DNA from: Acipenser ruthenus
Taxonomy: Eukaryota > Chordata > Actinopteri > Acipenseriformes > Acipenseridae
Reading direction: 5' to 3'
Assembly (NCBI RefSeq): GCF_902713425.1
Contig: NC_081211.1
Coordinates: 17,175,936 to 17,239,935 of the forward strand
Length of the DNA: 64,000 bases
Shown piece by piece: positions 30,552-40,676 of the stretch; within the stretch, counting starts at the first letter, position 1, and each line of letters starts with the position of its first letter. A program made the translations under genes and the position numbers. The notes beneath the pieces are model-generated. The model was not told where the DNA came from. It did no database searches and saw only the letters and a program-made list of their open reading frames with translations.

Positions 30552-33500
30552 ATGGGGTGGACGCAGCGACTCCTTTTCTTGTTAGCTACCCTGATGGCCC
30601 TGATATGTGTGTCTGTTAATGTCAGGAGCATCAGGGAGACACAAAAAAGATTTGATGTACTAAACTATCTAGCTAACTTGAAAGCAGATCTCATCTTTCT
30701 GCAGGAGTGTGGTATTTCGTCGAGCCCTGATTATAGGGACCTGAAGGAGAGTTGGACCCTGGGGGACTCCTTCTGGTCGGGCTCCAACATAGCCAGAGCC
30801 GACGGAGTAGGTATCCTGTTTAAAAACCCATTTATTACCTCCCGCAGCAGCAGGGAGGTAGAACCTGGTAGAATTCTGAGCGTGGATGTGACATACAACA
30901 ACACTCCCCTCAGACTGGTCAATGTCTACGCACCCACTAACCAAAACGAAAGAGTTCAATTTTTTCCACAGCTGCGTCCACTCCTGCTGGGGAACGTACC
31001 CGTCATCGTGTCAGGTGACTTCAATTGTGCTCTGAGGGACGTAGACCGGAGCAGGCCACGCAACGACCGCTCTAGTAGAGTTTTGTCCTCCGTAATATCT
31101 GATTTCTCCCTGTGTGATGCAGGTAAGGACCTGGTGCCTCCCTTTACCTGGGTGAGCTCATCTGGGACCTCCTTCTCCCGTATAGATCTCGTCCTGCATA
31201 CCAGCTCCCTTACGAAGACGGCAGTAGACACCCAGGCCGTCTTCTTCTCTGACCATAGGCTCCTGCAGGTAACATTGCAGGTCCCTCAGACCTCCCAGAT
31301 GGGGTCAGGGGTCTGGAAATTAAACACCTCCTTACTCGATGACCCCTCCATAGCTGCAGCCTATAAGAGCAGGCTTGTTGAGTGGACCACTTTGCGTGAC
31401 CTATTCAACTCCCCTATAGAGTGGTGGGAGATGGTCAAAATGAGAACTAAGGGTTATTTCATAGCAGCAGGCAAGAGGAAAGCAAAAGAAAGGAGGGCCA
31501 AATATAAATACCTGAATGCTGCCCTCCAGCGTCTGAGCCTGCTTCAGCTTCGGGGGTTCCCTGTAAGCGACGAGATAGCCCAGACCAAGCTAGATCTTTC
31601 AGTGCTTTGTAGGGAGGAACAACGAAAGGTCATGCACAATGCAAAAGTGCAAAAAATGGAGGAAGACGAAAAGTGTACTCGCTTCTTCTTCCAGAAAACG
31701 AGGGAGAAGCGGCACTTGATGTCCTCCATGCTCGACAGCAGGGGGAGGATAGTAGAGGATAGTGAGGGAGTGAAAAAAGTGGTAGAGAACTTCTATAGGG
31801 ACCTGTATAACATCAAAGCTACAGATGACACCCTGATAGAGTGGTTCCTGAGCCAGTTGGAGCCTGACTCGGTGCGGGACGAGGAGGAGGAGGAGAAGGA
31901 CCCAGAACTCACGCTGGAGGAGCTCACCCAGGCGGTTAAGACCATGAACACCGGTAAGACGCCAGGTCCAGATGGCATCCCGGGTGAGTATTACCATCTT
32001 TTTTGGGACACGCTAAAAGTCCATTTAGCGGAGGTCTACAGAGCGGTCTACAGGGAGAAGCGGTTGGGCCCTTCTATGCGGGAGAGTGTAATTACTCTCC
32101 TTCATAAGAAAGGGGAAGTTAAAGATCTACGGAATTGGCGCCCAATCAGCCTCCTTTGCGTGGATTACAAGATACTAGCCAAAGCTCTGATGCTCCGGCT
32201 ACAAGTACACCTCCCTTTGGTCATTGGCCCTGACCAGGCTTGTGGCGTCCCAGGGAGGTCCATCACGGATATTTTAATGTTAACAAGGGACATTCTGGCT
32301 TATTCTAGAGAACGGAACCATCCCCTCTGCCTGTTCAACCTTGACCAGGAGAAGGCGTTCGATAGGGTAAGCCATGAATATATGTACAAAGTGATGGACC
32401 AGATGAAATTCGCTCCTGGACTTAGGGAGTGGGTTAAAACCATATATACAAACATTAGTACCCGAGTCTTGGTGAACAGGCACCTGACTGGTAAAATATC
32501 TATCCAGTCAGGGGTCAGACAGGGTTGCCCACTATCCCCACTGCTATATGTCGTGTGCATCGAACCCCTCCTGCAGGCAATTCGTAGGGATACCAATATA
32601 ACTGGTTTCCAGTTGCCTGGATCCAACGGGGTCCAGGTCAAAACAACAGCATATATGGACGATGTGTCACTCATTTGCACCAACACATCGTCGGTACCTC
32701 GGATTAGTAATATCCTTGAGAAGTACTGCACGGCGACCGGGGCAGTGATTAATAAGTCCAAGAGCGAAGTCTACGTGTCTAAAAATTGGCAGGTAGATAG
32801 GGAACTGTCGGACATGTACCCTGTCAAAAAGGACAAAATCAAGATTCTGGGCCTCATTTTCGAGAACAATAGCTCGGGGGCCCAGAGCTGGACGGCGGCC
32901 ATTAACCAGGTCCGTAAAAAGATTGGCGGATGGAGCACAAGATCCTTAACAATGACGGGTAGAGTATTAATAACCAAGTCTATACTGTTCCCCATCCTCT
33001 CTTATGTAGGAAAAATCTTTCCCCCAGACAGGACCACCAAAAAAGTGGTGGACCGCATTATCCACCGCTTTATCTGGGGCAGCAAGATGGAGAGGGTAAA
33101 GCGAGCCACCCTGAGTAAAGCCGACAAGAAGGGAGGTAAGGGGGTCCCGGACGTTGTGCAGCTCACCCGAGTGCAGGGGCTCACACAAACTATCAAGAAC
33201 ATCCAGGCCCTGGACAGGAAGGTATGTTACATGAATCGTTTCTATTTTGCCACCTGTCTCAGGGCCTTGGGCCTCTGCACTATTGATAACACCGTGCCGT
33301 ACTCCTGGGACCCCCCATTGTATTATAGAACCTTAAGGGACACTATATATAAATTGGGCTTAGATAAAGCAAAATTGGCCTCCTGGGAATACAAGGCTGT
33401 AACTAAATATCTTGCCGGTTCCCAGGAAATTGAAAAAGTAGCTACTTTCTCCCTCACCCAAAGCCAAAAAATCTGGGAGAATGTGTCTCACAGCTGCCTC

Positions 33501-33995
33501 AGTAATGTCCAGAAGGATATAGCATGGAACACCGTCCACAGTGCACTCCCCACTCGAGCGTTCATGTTCAGGAGGGGACTAGCCCAAGTAGAAACATGCC
33601 CCTATGCAAAGTGCCGCAAGAGAGAAACACCAGCCCATATCTTCTGGGAGTGTGATGTGGCTGGCAGTGTCTGGCTCTCTGTCTCTGTCTTCCTAAACAG
33701 GTTTGCTGACACGGCCAAGATGACCGCTGAGACTGTGCTCTATGGGCCTGCGGGAGGAATCGATACCAGCACAGCTAAGTGCGTTTGGCGTGTCATCAAT
33801 GTTGTCAAGCAGATCCTGTGGGAAGGCCGTAACGTCTGTGTCTATCACAAGCAGGAGCTAGACACTATCACCACGACCAGAAGGGCACAAACTCTTATCA
33901 AGGACTTTGTAATTCTGGACATCCGGACCCTCGGGAAGGACAAGGCCTGCGCGGAGTGGAGGATCGCCGGACTTCAGGACGTGAAGATGGAATAA
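30552..33995 (+). CDS. Tx1-like LINE ORF2, intact frame in a truncated element
   Basis: All 1,147 codons are open and the endonuclease and RT catalytic residues are present. Asp near residue 1071 is shared with copy 2. The stop context is GAATAAGGG, so the AATAAA found in copies 1, 2, 4 and 6 is lost. With no 5' UTR, transcription would depend on outside sequence. Confidence 0.95.
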   Translation: MGWTQRLLFLLATLMALICVSVNVRSIRETQKRFDVLNYLANLKADLIFLQECGISSSPDYRDLKESWTLGDSFWSGSNIARADGVGILFKNPFITSRSSREVEPGRILSVDVTYNNTPLRLVNVYAPTNQNERVQFFPQLRPLLLGNVPVIVSGDFNCALRDVDRSRPRNDRSSRVLSSVISDFSLCDAGKDLVPPFTWVSSSGTSFSRIDLVLHTSSLTKTAVDTQAVFFSDHRLLQVTLQVPQTSQMGSGVWKLNTSLLDDPSIAAAYKSRLVEWTTLRDLFNSPIEWWEMVKMRTKGYFIAAGKRKAKERRAKYKYLNAALQRLSLLQLRGFPVSDEIAQTKLDLSVLCREEQRKVMHNAKVQKMEEDEKCTRFFFQKTREKRHLMSSMLDSRGRIVEDSEGVKKVVENFYRDLYNIKATDDTLIEWFLSQLEPDSVRDEEEEEKDPELTLEELTQAVKTMNTGKTPGPDGIPGEYYHLFWDTLKVHLAEVYRAVYREKRLGPSMRESVITLLHKKGEVKDLRNWRPISLLCVDYKILAKALMLRLQVHLPLVIGPDQACGVPGRSITDILMLTRDILAYSRERNHPLCLFNLDQEKAFDRVSHEYMYKVMDQMKFAPGLREWVKTIYTNISTRVLVNRHLTGKISIQSGVRQGCPLSPLLYVVCIEPLLQAIRRDTNITGFQLPGSNGVQVKTTAYMDDVSLICTNTSSVPRISNILEKYCTATGAVINKSKSEVYVSKNWQVDRELSDMYPVKKDKIKILGLIFENNSSGAQSWTAAINQVRKKIGGWSTRSLTMTGRVLITKSILFPILSYVGKIFPPDRTTKKVVDRIIHRFIWGSKMERVKRATLSKADKKGGKGVPDVVQLTRVQGLTQTIKNIQALDRKVCYMNRFYFATCLRALGLCTIDNTVPYSWDPPLYYRTLRDTIYKLGLDKAKLASWEYKAVTKYLAGSQEIEKVATFSLTQSQKIWENVSHSCLSNVQKDIAWNTVHSALPTRAFMFRRGLAQVETCPYAKCRKRETPAHIFWECDVAGSVWLSVSVFLNRFADTAKMTAETVLYGPAGGIDTSTAKCVWRVINVVKQILWEGRNVCVYHKQELDTITTTRRAQTLIKDFVILDIRTLGKDKACAEWRIAGLQDVKME

Positions 33996-34040
33996 GGGAA
34001 AAAACTGGAACCGCTAGCTCCTAGGAGCGGGACTACGGGG

Positions 34041-36540
34041 CACCGCTAAGCCTTTTATTTATTTTGTCATGCCAGCATTCCGCCCTTTTTAGCTGGCATG
34101 ACCGTTTTTGAACGGTGCCCTGGTTTTATGTAGTCTTTTTGTTTCAGTTTTATGGATTTTGATTTGATTTATTTTGAATGTTTTATTTGATTTTTGTTTT
34201 GTTTTGTTTTATGTATCTAAAAGATTTTTAATGTTAACTATTAAAAGTTACATTTTAAGTGTTTTAAAATTTTAGAATTTTAACTCACTGTTTTATACAC
34301 TGTCCCTTTTCCCCTGTCCCTGTTTTAGATCTAGTTTTATGTTCACTTTTGAACCTTTTAGAGAGCACTCCCCGGCCCTCACAAGCACTGGTTTTTTATA
34401 GATGGTTCTTTTTTTCCAGTCACTTTTAAAACAGCACAGGTTTTTTTCATGTTGATTTTAATCTGTGTCTGTTTTAACCATGTACAAAGCACAATTGTCT
34501 TGGTGTTTTTAAATGTGTTTTAAATGCTTTTAAAACAAAATGTATGTCTGTATGCATGAATGTCATCTTTAAAAGAAATGTAAAATGAATGAAAAAACGA
34601 ATGGGTGTAAATGTAAAAAAATGTAAAATCTCAATAAAAGAGTATTTTACTAAAGATTTCCGTGGAGAGGAACATTTATGAGTTTCAACTAATTTTTTGA
34701 TGCCCTGCTTTGGCGGGGCTTCCTTGTGTTGTAAAATAATAGAATTGCAGTGTGTAGTGTTGGTATGATAAATGGGCGTGCTATTCAAAGTAACATTTGT
34801 TACAGACTGCAGTCTTCTTGATCACACTAAGAAAGTGGGTGTCTTAGTTGTGTATGTATAGTAGAACCGGTTGTACTATACACCGCTAAGCCTTTTATTT
34901 ATTTTGTCATGCCAGCATTCCGCCCTTTTTAGCTGGCATGACCGTTTTTCAACGGTGCCCTGGTTTTATGTAGTCTTTTTGTTTCAGTTTTATGGACCTT
35001 TGATTTAATTTGAATGTTTTATTTGATTTTGTTTTGTTTTGTTTTTATGTATCTTTAAGATTTTTAATGTAAACTATTAAAAGTTACATTTTAAGTGTTT
35101 TAAAATTTTAGAATTTTAACTCACTGTTTTATACACTGTCCCTTTTCCCCTGTCCCTGTTTTAGATCTAGTTTTATGTTCACTTTTGAACCTTTTTAGAG
35201 AGCACTCCCCGGCCCTCACAAGCACTGGTTTTTTATAGATGGTTCTTTTTTTCCAGTCACTTTTAAAACAGCACAGGTTTTTTTCATGTTGATTTTAATC
35301 TGTGTCTGTTTTAACCATGTACAAAGCACAATTGTCTTGGTGTTTTTAAATGTATTTTAAATGCTTTTAAAACAAAATGTATGTCTGTATGCATGAATGT
35401 CATCTTTAAAAGAAATGTAAAATGAATGAAAAAACGAATGGGTGTAAATGTAAAAAATGTAAAATCTCAATAAAAGAGTATTTTACTAAAGATTTCCGTG
35501 GAGAGGAACATTTATGAGTTTCAACTAATTTTTGATGCCCTGCTTTGGCGGGGCTTCCTTGTGTTGTAAAATAATAGAATTGCAGTGTGTAGTGTTGGTA
35601 TGATAAATGGGCGTGCTATTCAAAGTAACATTTGTTACAGACTGCAGTCTTCTTGATCACACTAAGAAAGTGGGTGTCTTAGTTGTGTATGTATAGTAGA
35701 ACCGGTTGTACTATACACCGCTAAGCCTTTTATTTATTTTGTCATGCCAGCATTCCGCCCCTTTTAGCTGGCATGACCGTTTTTGAACGGTGCCCTGGTT
35801 TTATGTAGTCTTTTTGTTTCAGTTTTATGGACTCTCTTGTTTTTGATTTATTTTGAATGTTTTATTTGGTTTTGTTTTGTATTTACGTATCTAAAAGATT
35901 TTTAATGTCAACTATTAAAAGTTACATTTTAAGTGTTTTAAAATTTTAGAATTTTAACTCACTGTTTTATACACTGTCCATTTTCCCCTGTCCCTGTTTT
36001 AGATCTATAGTTTTATGTTCACTTTTGAACTTTTTTAGAGAGCACTCCCCGGCCCTCACAAGCACTGGTTTTTTATAGATGGTTCTTTTTTTCCAGTCAC
36101 TTTTAAAGCAGCACAGGTTTTTTTCATGTCGATTTTAATCTGTGTCTGTTTTAACCATGTATAAAGCACAGTTGTCTTGGTGTTTTTAAATGTGTTTTAA
36201 ATGCTTTTAAAACAAAATGTATGTCTGTCTGTATGCATGAATGTCATCTTTAAAAGAAATGTAAAATGAATGAAAAAACGAATGGGTGTAAATGTAAAAA
36301 AATGTAAAATCTCAATAAAGATTTCCGTGGAGAGGAACATTTATGAGTTGCAACTAATTTTTTGATGCCCTGCTTTGGCGGGGCTTCCTTGTGTTGTAAA
36401 ATAATAGAATTGCAGTGTGTAGTGTTGGTATGATAAATAGGCTTGCTATTCAAAGTAACATTGGTTACAGACTGCAGTCTTCTTGATCACACTAAGAAAG
36501 TGGGTGTCTTAGTTGTGTATGTATAGTAGAACCGGTTGTA
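34041..36540 (+). repeat. Satellite array, three units after LINE copy 3
   Basis: Units 34041-34880 (840 bp), 34881-35715 (835 bp) and 35716-36540 (825 bp). Subtype order and lengths mirror 4764-7264 in inverted orientation, including the break at GGTTGTA followed by CCCCACTTTC. The 26-bp near-palindrome at 34856-34881 (GTATAGTA, AACCGGTT, TACTATAC) marks the unit joint. Confidence 0.95.
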
Positions 36541-36787
36541 CCCCACTTTCATCCAATCACTCAACCATTCGTGCAATTAGTGATGGTGGGAAGGGAAGTG
36601 AAGTCTCTGAATCATTTGGTTCGCAAAATTCACTGAGCCGATGCAGACGAAACGCTTCATGCTCTTTAGTGCCATCTCTTGGTAGATCTGCACAACTCAA
36701 TACATTAAGTTTAGCACAGACCTGCACAACAGCGCCAAAATCATGTTGTGGCGGCAGCAGTATTACATCCGTAGTGGTTTAGCACTA
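36541..36787. repeat. Inverted copy of the unidentified 247-bp segment
   Basis: This is the reverse complement of 4517-4763. LINE copy 4 begins immediately to its right, whereas the left copy adjoins host DNA and tRNA-Asp. It is unrecognised. Confidence 0.85.
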
Positions 36788-36797
36788 GATGGGGTCA

Positions 36798-39543
36798 CCA
36801 GATGGGGTCAGGGGTCTGGAAATTAAACACCTCCTTACTCGATGACCCCTCCATAGCTGCAGCCTATAAGAGCAGGCTTGTTGAGTGGACCACTTTGCGT
36901 GACCTATTCAACTCCCCTATAGAGTGGTGGGAGATGGTCAAAATGAGAACTAAGGGTTATTTCATAGCAGCAGGCAAGAGGAAAGCAAAAGAAAGGAGGG
37001 CCAAATATAAATACCTGAATGCTGCCCTCCAGCGTCTGAGCCTGCTTCAGCTTCGGGGGTTCCCTGTAAGCGACGAGATAGCCCAGACCAAGCTAGATCT
37101 TTCAGTGCTTTGTAGGGAGGAACAACGAAAGGTCATGCACAATGCAAAAGTGCAAAAAATGGAGGAAGACGAAAAGTGTACTCGCTTCTTCTTCCAGAAA
37201 ACGAGGGAGAAGCGGCACTTGATGTCCTCCATGCTCGACAGCAGGGGGAGGATAGTAGAGGATAGTGAGGGAGTGAAAAAAGTGGTAGAGAACTTCTATA
37301 GGGACCTGTATAACATCAAAGCTACAGATGACACCCTGATAGAGTGGTTCCTGAGCCAGTTGGAGCCTGACTCAGTGCGGGACGAGGAGGAGGAGGAGAA
37401 GGACCCAGAACTCACGCTGGAGGAGCTCACCCAGGCGGTTAAGACCATGAACACCGGTAAGACGCCAGGTCCAGATGGCATCCCGGGTGAGTATTACCAT
37501 CTTTTTTGGGACACGCTAAAAGTCCATTTAGCGGAGGTCTACAGAGCGGTCTACAGGGAGAAGCGGTTGGGCCCTTCTATGCGGGAGAGTGTAATTACTC
37601 TCCTTCATAAGAAAGGGGAAGTTAAAGATCTACGGAATTGGCGCCCAATCAGCCTCCTTTGCGTGGATTACAAGATACTAGCCAAAGCTCTGATGCTCCG
37701 GCTACAAGTACACCTCCCTTTGGTCATTGGCCCTGACCAGGCTTGTGGCGTCCCAGGGAGGTCCATCACGGATATTTTAATGTTAACAAGGGACATTCTG
37801 GCTTATTCTAGAGAACGGAACCATCCCCTCTGCCTGTTCAACCTTGACCAGGAGAAGGCGTTCGATAGGGTAAGCCATGAATATATGTACAAAGTGATGG
37901 ACCAGATGAAATTCGCTCCTGGACTTAGGGAGTGGGTTAAAACCATATATACAAACATTAGTACCCGAGTCTTGGTGAACAGGCACCTGACTGGTAAAAT
38001 ATCTATCCAGTCAGGGGTCAGACAGGGTTGCCCACTATCCCCACTGCTATATGTCGTGTGCATCGAACCCCTCCTGCAGGCAATTCGTAGGGATACCAAT
38101 ATAACTGGTTTCCAGCTGCCTGGATCCAACGGGGTCCAGGTCAAAACAACAGCATATATGGACGATGTGTCACTCATTTGCACCAACACATCGTCGGTAC
38201 CTCGGATTAGTAATATCCTTGAGAAGTACTGCACGGCGACCGGGGCAGTGATTAATAAGTCCAAGAGCGAAGTCTACGTGTCTAAAAATTGGCAGGTAGA
38301 TAGGGAACTGTCGGACATGTACCCTGTCAAAAAGGACAAAATCAAGATTCTGGGCCTCATTTTCGAGAACAATAGCTCGGGGGCCCAGAGCTGGACGGCG
38401 GCCATTAACCAGGTCCGTAAAAAGATTGGCGGATGGAGCACAAGATCCTTAACAATGACGGGTAGAGTATTAATAACCAAGTCTATACTGTTCCCCATCC
38501 TCTCTTATGTAGGAAAAATCTTTCCCCCAGACAGGACCACCAAAAAAGTGGTGGACCGCATTATCCACCGCTTTATCTGGGGCAGCAAGATGGAGAGGGT
38601 AAAGCGAGCCACTCTGAGTAAAGCCGACAAGAAGGGAGGTAAGGGGGTCCCGGACGTTGTGCAGCTCACCCGAGTGCAGGGGCTCACGCAAACTATCAAG
38701 AACATCCAGGCCCTGGACAGGAAGGTATGTTACATGAATCGTTTCTATTTTGCCACCTGTCTCAGGGCCTTGGGCCTCTGCACTATTGATAACACCGTGC
38801 CGTACTCCTGGGACCCCCCATTGTATTATAGAACCTTAAGGGACACTATATATAAATTGGGCTTAGATAAAGCAAAATTGGCCTCCTGGGAATACAAGGC
38901 TGTAACTAAATATCTTGCCGGTTCCCAGGAAATTGAAAAAGTAGCTACTTTCTCCCTCACCCAAAGCCAAAAAATCTGGGAGAATGTGTCTCACAGCTGC
39001 CTCAGTAATGTCCAGAAGGATATAGCATGGAACACCGTCCACAGTGCACTCCCCACTCGAGCGTTCATGTTCAGGAGGGGACTAGCCCAAGTAGAAACAT
39101 GCCCCTATGCAAAGTGCCGCAAGAGAGAAACACCAGCCCATATCTTCTGGGAGTGTGATGTGGCTGGCAGTGTCTGGCTCTCTGTCTCTGTCTTCCTAAA
39201 CAGGTTTGCTGACACGGCCAAGATGACCGCTGAGACTGTGCTCTATGGGCCTGCGGGAGGAATCACTACCAGCACAGCTAAGTGCGTTTGGCGTGTCATC
39301 AATGTTGTCAAGCAGATCCTGTGGGAAGGCCGTAACGTCTGTGTCTATCACAAGCAGGAGCTAGACACTATCACCACGACCAGAAGGGCACAAACTCTTA
39401 TCAAGGACTTTGTAATTCTGGACATCCGGACCCTCGGGAAGGACAAGGCCTGCGCGGAGTGGAGGATCGCCGGACTTCAGGACGTGAAGATGGAATAAAG
39501 GAAAAAACTGGAACCGCTAGCTCCTAGGAGCGGGACTACGGGG
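36798..39543 (+). mobile_element. Tx1-clade LINE, 5'-truncated copy 4
   Basis: It begins inside ORF2 at about residue 249. At the 5' junction AGATGGGGTC occurs twice (36787 and 36800), a short duplication or slippage at the break. The 3' end is the standard GGGG joined to the satellite. Confidence 0.93.
36802..39498 (+). CDS. Tx1-like LINE ORF2, endonuclease lost
   Basis: The frame is open from residue 250 (MGSGVWKLN) to the normal end. The whole APE endonuclease is missing; reverse transcriptase and C-terminal knuckle are intact. It carries Thr near residue 1071 like copies 1, 6 and 7. Without the endonuclease it could not nick its own target. Confidence 0.92.
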   Translation: MGSGVWKLNTSLLDDPSIAAAYKSRLVEWTTLRDLFNSPIEWWEMVKMRTKGYFIAAGKRKAKERRAKYKYLNAALQRLSLLQLRGFPVSDEIAQTKLDLSVLCREEQRKVMHNAKVQKMEEDEKCTRFFFQKTREKRHLMSSMLDSRGRIVEDSEGVKKVVENFYRDLYNIKATDDTLIEWFLSQLEPDSVRDEEEEEKDPELTLEELTQAVKTMNTGKTPGPDGIPGEYYHLFWDTLKVHLAEVYRAVYREKRLGPSMRESVITLLHKKGEVKDLRNWRPISLLCVDYKILAKALMLRLQVHLPLVIGPDQACGVPGRSITDILMLTRDILAYSRERNHPLCLFNLDQEKAFDRVSHEYMYKVMDQMKFAPGLREWVKTIYTNISTRVLVNRHLTGKISIQSGVRQGCPLSPLLYVVCIEPLLQAIRRDTNITGFQLPGSNGVQVKTTAYMDDVSLICTNTSSVPRISNILEKYCTATGAVINKSKSEVYVSKNWQVDRELSDMYPVKKDKIKILGLIFENNSSGAQSWTAAINQVRKKIGGWSTRSLTMTGRVLITKSILFPILSYVGKIFPPDRTTKKVVDRIIHRFIWGSKMERVKRATLSKADKKGGKGVPDVVQLTRVQGLTQTIKNIQALDRKVCYMNRFYFATCLRALGLCTIDNTVPYSWDPPLYYRTLRDTIYKLGLDKAKLASWEYKAVTKYLAGSQEIEKVATFSLTQSQKIWENVSHSCLSNVQKDIAWNTVHSALPTRAFMFRRGLAQVETCPYAKCRKRETPAHIFWECDVAGSVWLSVSVFLNRFADTAKMTAETVLYGPAGGITTSTAKCVWRVINVVKQILWEGRNVCVYHKQELDTITTTRRAQTLIKDFVILDIRTLGKDKACAEWRIAGLQDVKME

Positions 39544-40165
39544 CACCGCTAAGCCTTTTATTTATTTTGTCATGCCAGCATTCCGCCCTTTTTAGCTGGC
39601 ATGACCGTTTTTTCAACGGTGCCCTGGTTTTATGTAGTCTTTTTGTTTCAGTTTTACGGACTTTTATTTGATCTACGTTGAATGTTTTATTTGATTTTGT
39701 TTTGTTTTGTTTTATGTATCTTTAAGATTTTTAATGTAAACTATTAAAAGTTACATTTTAAGTGTTTTAAAATTTTAGAATTTTAACTCACTGTTTTATA
39801 CACTGTCCCTTTTCCCCTGTCCCTGTTTTAGATCTAGTTTTATGTTCACTTTTGAACCTTTTTAGAGAGCACTCCCCGGCCCTCACAAGCACTGGTTTTT
39901 TATAGATGGTTCTTTTTTTCCAGTCACTTTTAAAACAGCACAGGTTTTTTTCATGTTGATTTTAATCTGTGTCTGTTTTAACCATGTACAAAGCACAATT
40001 GTCTTGGTGTTTTTAAATGTATTTTAAATGCTTTTAAAACAAAATGTATGTCTGTATGCATGAATGTCATCTTTAAAAGAAATGTAAAATGAATGAAAAA
40101 ACGAATGGGTGTAAATGTAAAAAAAAATGTAAAATCTCAATAAAAGAGTATTTTACTAAAGATTT
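39544..40165 (+). repeat. Partial satellite unit after LINE copy 4
   Basis: It runs from unit position 1 to ACTAAAGATTT and stops where the inverted LINE segment begins. The same TTTTACTAAAGATTT position is also the broken edge at 14964. Confidence 0.93.
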
Positions 40166-40671
40166 GGCCTGCTCCGGTCTACGTCCCTCAGAGCACAATT
40201 GAAGTCACCTGACATGATGACGGGTACGTTCCCCAGCAGGAGTGGACGCAGCTGTGGAAAAAATTGAACTCTTTCGTTTTGGTTAGTGGGTGCGTAGACA
40301 TTGACCAGTCTGAGGGGAGTGTTGTTGTATGTCACATCCACGCTCAGAATTCTACCAGGTTCTACCTCCCTGCTGTTGCGGGAGGTAATAAATGGGTTTT
40401 TAAACAGGATACCTACTCCGTCGGCTCTGGCTATGTTGGAGCCCGACCAGAAGGAGTCCCCCAGGGTCCAACTCTCCTTCAGGTCCCTATAATCAGGGCT
40501 CGACGAAATACCACACTCCTGCAGAAAGATGAGATCTGCTTTCAAGTTAGCTAGATAGTTTAGTACATCAAATCTTTTTTGTGTCTCCCTGATGCTCCTG
40601 ACATTAACAGACACACATATCAGGGCCATCAGGGTAGCTAACAAGAAAAGGAGTCGCTGCGTCCACCCCAT
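40166..40671 (-). CDS. Tx1-like LINE ORF2, N-terminal fragment
   Basis: It covers residues 1-168 of the endonuclease (through DVDRSRP) and then runs into satellite sequence. RID and SDH are absent, so the domain is incomplete. Changes from copy 2 include Asn in SRNSREVE and Met in PVIMSGDFN. Confidence 0.9.
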
Positions 40672-40676
40672 AGCGA

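Larger units (their letters stand above)
29068..34040 (+). mobile_element. Tx1-clade LINE, 5'-truncated copy 3
   Basis: This copy starts in ORF1 at about residue 157 and keeps the rest of the element to GGGG. It lies in the same satellite register as the complete copies. Copy 3 plus its array is the inverted partner of 4517-12243 (coordinate sum about 41,305). Confidence 0.93.
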
